From CAYLUN01 sp964386865 (GTDB lineage Bacteria; Verrucomicrobiota; Kiritimatiellia; RFP12; UBA1067), in contig CAYLUN010000007.1 in the NCBI GenBank assembly GCA_964386865.1, positions 67,142-131,141 on the forward strand: DNA of 64,000 nt, written 5' to 3'. Made by a program: the position numbers and the translations under genes. A model generated the notes under the pieces. That model saw only the letters and a program-made list of their open reading frames with translations. It ran no database searches and was not told the origin of the DNA. Numbering within the stretch: position 1 is the stretch's first letter; every line of letters starts with the position of its first letter. This document shows, piece after piece, positions 61,627 to 64,000 of this stretch.

Positions 61627-62829
61627 ATGTCGCGTACGGATTTGTCGGTGGAGATGGCGGAAGAGGTCCGCAGGCGGGTTTTCGCGGAGCCGGGCTTCAT
61701 GAAGGTCACGCAAGTCGTGCGCCGGGGCGGCGGCACCTTCCGCATCAGCTTGCGCCCGGTGGTGATCAAGGGCGAGAAGCGCTACCAGGCCGAGATGACC
61801 GACGAAGGCAAGACCACGGTCAAGAACTTCGACGAGAACGCTGCGCGGAAGGGGCTCGAAGACATGCTGGAGCAGACGGGGCCGCGCGAGCTGCACCTGA
61901 TGACGGCGGCGGGCGACCTGCACGTGCGCGTGACGCGCAAGGGCAAGGCGCTGGAGTCGCGCAGCGCGGCGATGGAGCGGGCCGTGGACGCCGCGCCCGC
62001 GCACGACCGCGTCAAGCAGCAGCCGCTGACCTCGTTCGACTCGGTGGCCCTGCTCAAGGCCGTCGATATCGCCGACGCGGACGGCCGCATCAAGGCCTCG
62101 ATGCGCGGCAAGTACGACCAGGTGAACGAGTTCCTGAAGGTGATCGACGCGACGATCGCCGAGAAGCCCGAAAAGACGTTCAACATCGTGGACTGCGGCT
62201 GCGGCAAGGCGTACCTGACGCTGGCGGTTTACTTCTATCTGACGCAGGCTCGCGGCTTCGACGTGCGCGTGTGCGGCATCGACCGCAAGGCGGATGTCGT
62301 GGAGACCGCGCGTAAGCTGGCCCGGAACCTCGACGTCGCGGAGCACGTGACGTTCGTGGAGGGCGACATCGCGACGAGCGAGCCGCCCTTCGAGCCGGAC
62401 CTGATGTTGAGCCTGCACGCATGTGACACGGCGACGGACGAGGCTCTGGCCCGAGGCATGGAGTGGAAGTGCCGCTACCTGCTGTGCGCGCCGTGTTGCC
62501 AGCACGAGTTGCACAAGACGCTGAAGGAGGCGGGCCCCATGCAGGCCGTGTTGCGCCACGGCATCCTGCGCGAGCGGCTGGCCGACCTCTTGACCGACGC
62601 CTTCCGCGCGCAGATTCTGAGGGTGCTGGGTTTCCGTGTGAACATCGTCGAGTTCGTCTCGGCCGAGGCCACGGCCCGCAACATTTTGCTCAAGTGCGAG
62701 TTCTCCGTAAAGCCGGGGCAGCAGGCCGCGGTCAGCGAGTACCTCGAGCTGCGCGACTTCTGGAAGGTCACGCCGTGGCTTGAGACGCGCATGGCGCGGC
62801 TGATGGGCAAGTACCTGTCGAAGTACTAG
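61627..62829 (+). CDS. SAM-dependent methyltransferase (Methyltransf_32/METTL25-like)
   Basis: A cytoplasmic protein of 400 residues. An N-terminal domain (to about 150) resembles RNA-associated parts of such enzymes (GGGTFRISLRPVVIKGEKRYQAEMTD). The Rossmann methyltransferase domain starts at KYDQVNEFLKVID, with motif I VDCGCGKAYLTLAVYFYL, then VCGIDRKADVV, the acidic MLSLHACDTATDEAL, and a Cys pair LLCAPCCQHELHK. DCGCGK plus the LHACDxATD and APCCQ segments are typical of the METTL25/RRNAD1-like group. Target (RNA, protein or other) is unknown. GGAG precedes ATG 61627. The neighbouring ABC-F gene converges on it, and both may be translation-related housekeeping genes. Confidence 0.82.
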   Translation: MSRTDLSVEMAEEVRRRVFAEPGFMKVTQVVRRGGGTFRISLRPVVIKGEKRYQAEMTDEGKTTVKNFDENAARKGLEDMLEQTGPRELHLMTAAGDLHVRVTRKGKALESRSAAMERAVDAAPAHDRVKQQPLTSFDSVALLKAVDIADADGRIKASMRGKYDQVNEFLKVIDATIAEKPEKTFNIVDCGCGKAYLTLAVYFYLTQARGFDVRVCGIDRKADVVETARKLARNLDVAEHVTFVEGDIATSEPPFEPDLMLSLHACDTATDEALARGMEWKCRYLLCAPCCQHELHKTLKEAGPMQAVLRHGILRERLADLLTDAFRAQILRVLGFRVNIVEFVSAEATARNILLKCEFSVKPGQQAAVSEYLELRDFWKVTPWLETRMARLMGKYLSKY

Positions 62830-62846
62830 GCGGGGACGGCGGTTCC

Positions 62847-64000
62847 CTAGCCGAGCAGCGCGTCTTGGGCTTGGTCCTGCTCGCGCTGGAGGCGGTTGAG
62901 TTCGGTGGCGTCGCGATCCCACTCTTCGGTGATGAGGCCGAGCTGGTCCTGGACGATCCTGAGCCGCTTGTTGGTGGCGGCGTAGTCGGTGTCCGGCGTG
63001 CGGTTGAAAAGCACGGCGGAGAGCTTCTCGAGTTCGGCCTCCAGCTCGGCGATGCGCGCTTCCGCGTGGGCCACTTTATCCCGCAGCGCCTTGATTTGGG
63101 GCTGGCGCTTGACGCGCTCTTGGGCTCGGGCGCGGCGCAGGTCTTTGCCGCTGACAGCCGTCGACACGCCGTCGGGCCCCGGCACCACGGCTGCGGGGGC
63201 GGCGTTTTCGTTCGAGCGGCTTTCCCCCGAGGTCTTCTCGCGGTAGTAGTCGTAGCCGCCTGGGAAGCGGCGCACGCCAGCGGGTGAAACCTCGATGATC
63301 GACGTCACGGTGTTGCGAACGAACTCGATGTCGTGGCTGACGAGGCAGACGGTGCCGTCGTATTTGTTGATGGCCTGCTCCAGCGTCGCGCGGCCCTCAA
63401 GGTCCAAGTGCGTGGTCGGCTCGTCGAGCAGCATGAAGTTGGGCGGAGCGAGAAACAGGCGCAGGAAGGCGAGGCGGATCTTCTCGCCGCCGCTGAGCAC
63501 GCCGGCTGGCTTGCCGATGTCGTCTGACGAGAAGCCGAATGAGCCGAGCTGCGAGCGGAGGATCTTCTCGGTGGAGCCGGGCGAGCAGCGCTTCGCGCAC
63601 TCGAAGACCGAGACCTCGGTGGGGATGGTTTCGGCGAACTCCTGCGAGAGGTAGCCGGGCATAACCTTGTGGCCCAGCGTGCAGGTGCCCCGCGTGGGCT
63701 GGCGCGTGCCAGCCATGATGCGCAGCAAGGTCGTTTTGCCCATGCCGTTGAAGCCGACAATCGCGACCTTGTCGCCGCGTGCGATGCTGAGGTTCACATC
63801 GGCGAGCACGTTCCGGACACCGTCGTAGGAGAAGTCCACGTTTTCGATGCGGACGATTTCCGCTCCTGAGTGGGGCGCGGGCGCGAGGCGCAGGCAACCG
63901 GCCGCCATGCTGCGTTTGGGCAGCTTGATCGCGTCCTCTTCGATTTTCTCGATCATCTTCATGCGGCTCTGCGCTTGGGTGGCTTTCGAGGCGGTGGCCT
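62847..64000 (-). CDS. ABC-F family ATPase (Uup/EttA-like), 5' partial
   Basis: A soluble tandem-ATPase protein of the ribosome-associated ABC-F group. Its N-terminal half lies beyond the right edge; the frame stays open (ATASKATQAQSRMKMIEK), which is the inter-domain linker. The second ATPase domain has Walker A VGFNGMGKTT, a Q-loop LSQEF, signature LSGGEKIRLAF, and Walker B FMLLDEPTTHLDLEG with H-loop LVSHDIEFV. The C-terminal ~110 residues form a charged coiled coil (VAHAEARIAELEAELEKL) as in Uup and antibiotic-resistance ABC-F proteins. Absence of membrane helices excludes an exporter. It ends 17 bases from the methyltransferase stop (convergent). Confidence 0.9.
   Translation of the reverse strand, partial: ATASKATQAQSRMKMIEKIEEDAIKLPKRSMAAGCLRLAPAPHSGAEIVRIENVDFSYDGVRNVLADVNLSIARGDKVAIVGFNGMGKTTLLRIMAGTRQPTRGTCTLGHKVMPGYLSQEFAETIPTEVSVFECAKRCSPGSTEKILRSQLGSFGFSSDDIGKPAGVLSGGEKIRLAFLRLFLAPPNFMLLDEPTTHLDLEGRATLEQAINKYDGTVCLVSHDIEFVRNTVTSIIEVSPAGVRRFPGGYDYYREKTSGESRSNENAAPAAVVPGPDGVSTAVSGKDLRRARAQERVKRQPQIKALRDKVAHAEARIAELEAELEKLSAVLFNRTPDTDYAATNKRLRIVQDQLGLITEEWDRDATELNRLQREQDQAQDALLG

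Noticed and set aside
1..64000. CRISPR arrays, tRNA or rRNA genes, transposase or phage genes
   Set aside because: No regularly spaced direct repeats, no tRNA-like cloverleaf or rRNA stretch, and no transposase, integrase or phage structural motif was seen on either strand.

Overview
The window is 64 kb of GC-rich bacterial chromosome. It is dominated by secreted carbohydrate-active enzymes, S1 sulfatases, Gfo/Idh/MocA oxidoreductases with Tat-type signals, URO-D-fold methyltransferase-like proteins, GxGYxYP and hydrazine-synthase-alpha-like proteins, and autotransporter-repeat proteins that have no beta-barrel. This mix fits the PVC superphylum best, most likely Kiritimatiellota (or Lentisphaerota). 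That is an inference from gene content; no rRNA marker is present.

Layout. 1-7.4 kb: the end of a beta-helix protein, two sulfatases and a large GH2 enzyme. 7.8-10.7 kb: an autotransporter-repeat protein. 10.9-15.6 kb: a block of broken genes (an oxidoreductase with an in-frame TGA, a ThuA C-terminal stub, a GH78 gene fused out of frame to half an MFS transporter, and a URO-D N-terminal stub). 15.6-23 kb: a sugar isomerase-like TIM barrel, a second oxidoreductase with an in-frame TAG, a GxGYxYP lipoprotein and a diheme HzsA-like protein. 23-33.3 kb: a GPH-type transporter, an AraC/XylR-like regulator, a URO-D-like protein, a FucP-type fucose transporter, a GH29 fucosidase and a GH36-like enzyme. 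33.3-36.2 kb: a lectin-like secreted protein and a heparinase-type lyase. 36.4-40.4 kb: a two-gene soluble flavin/iron-sulfur complex (NuoE-NuoF fusion plus a NuoG/GltD-like protein). 40.5-50.9 kb (minus strand): a second HzsA-like gene, frameshifted at its signal peptide, and a 2715-residue autotransporter-repeat protein. 51-57 kb: an AraC regulator divergent from a URO-D-like gene, a sugar porter and a GH2 enzyme. 57-64 kb: a damaged hybrid histidine kinase, a GH141-like beta-helix protein, an SAM methyltransferase and an ABC-F ATPase that runs off the right edge.

Taken together, the region looks like accessory loci for degrading sulfated, fucose-containing glycans. Sulfatases and lyases remove sulfate and open the chain. 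GH2, GH29, GH36-like and possibly GH141 enzymes release sugars. FucP, GPH and sugar-porter proteins import them. Isomerase- and oxidoreductase-like proteins may process them, and the flavin/iron-sulfur complex could balance NADH and ferredoxin during fermentation. At least nine lesions (in-frame stops, truncations, frameshifts, missing internal domains) suggest either active gene decay or assembly errors.

The most unusual items are the flavin/iron-sulfur complex, which resembles the Stn-type transhydrogenase but lacks the NAD(P)-binding half of its GltD-like part, and the two HzsA-like diheme proteins in glycan loci.
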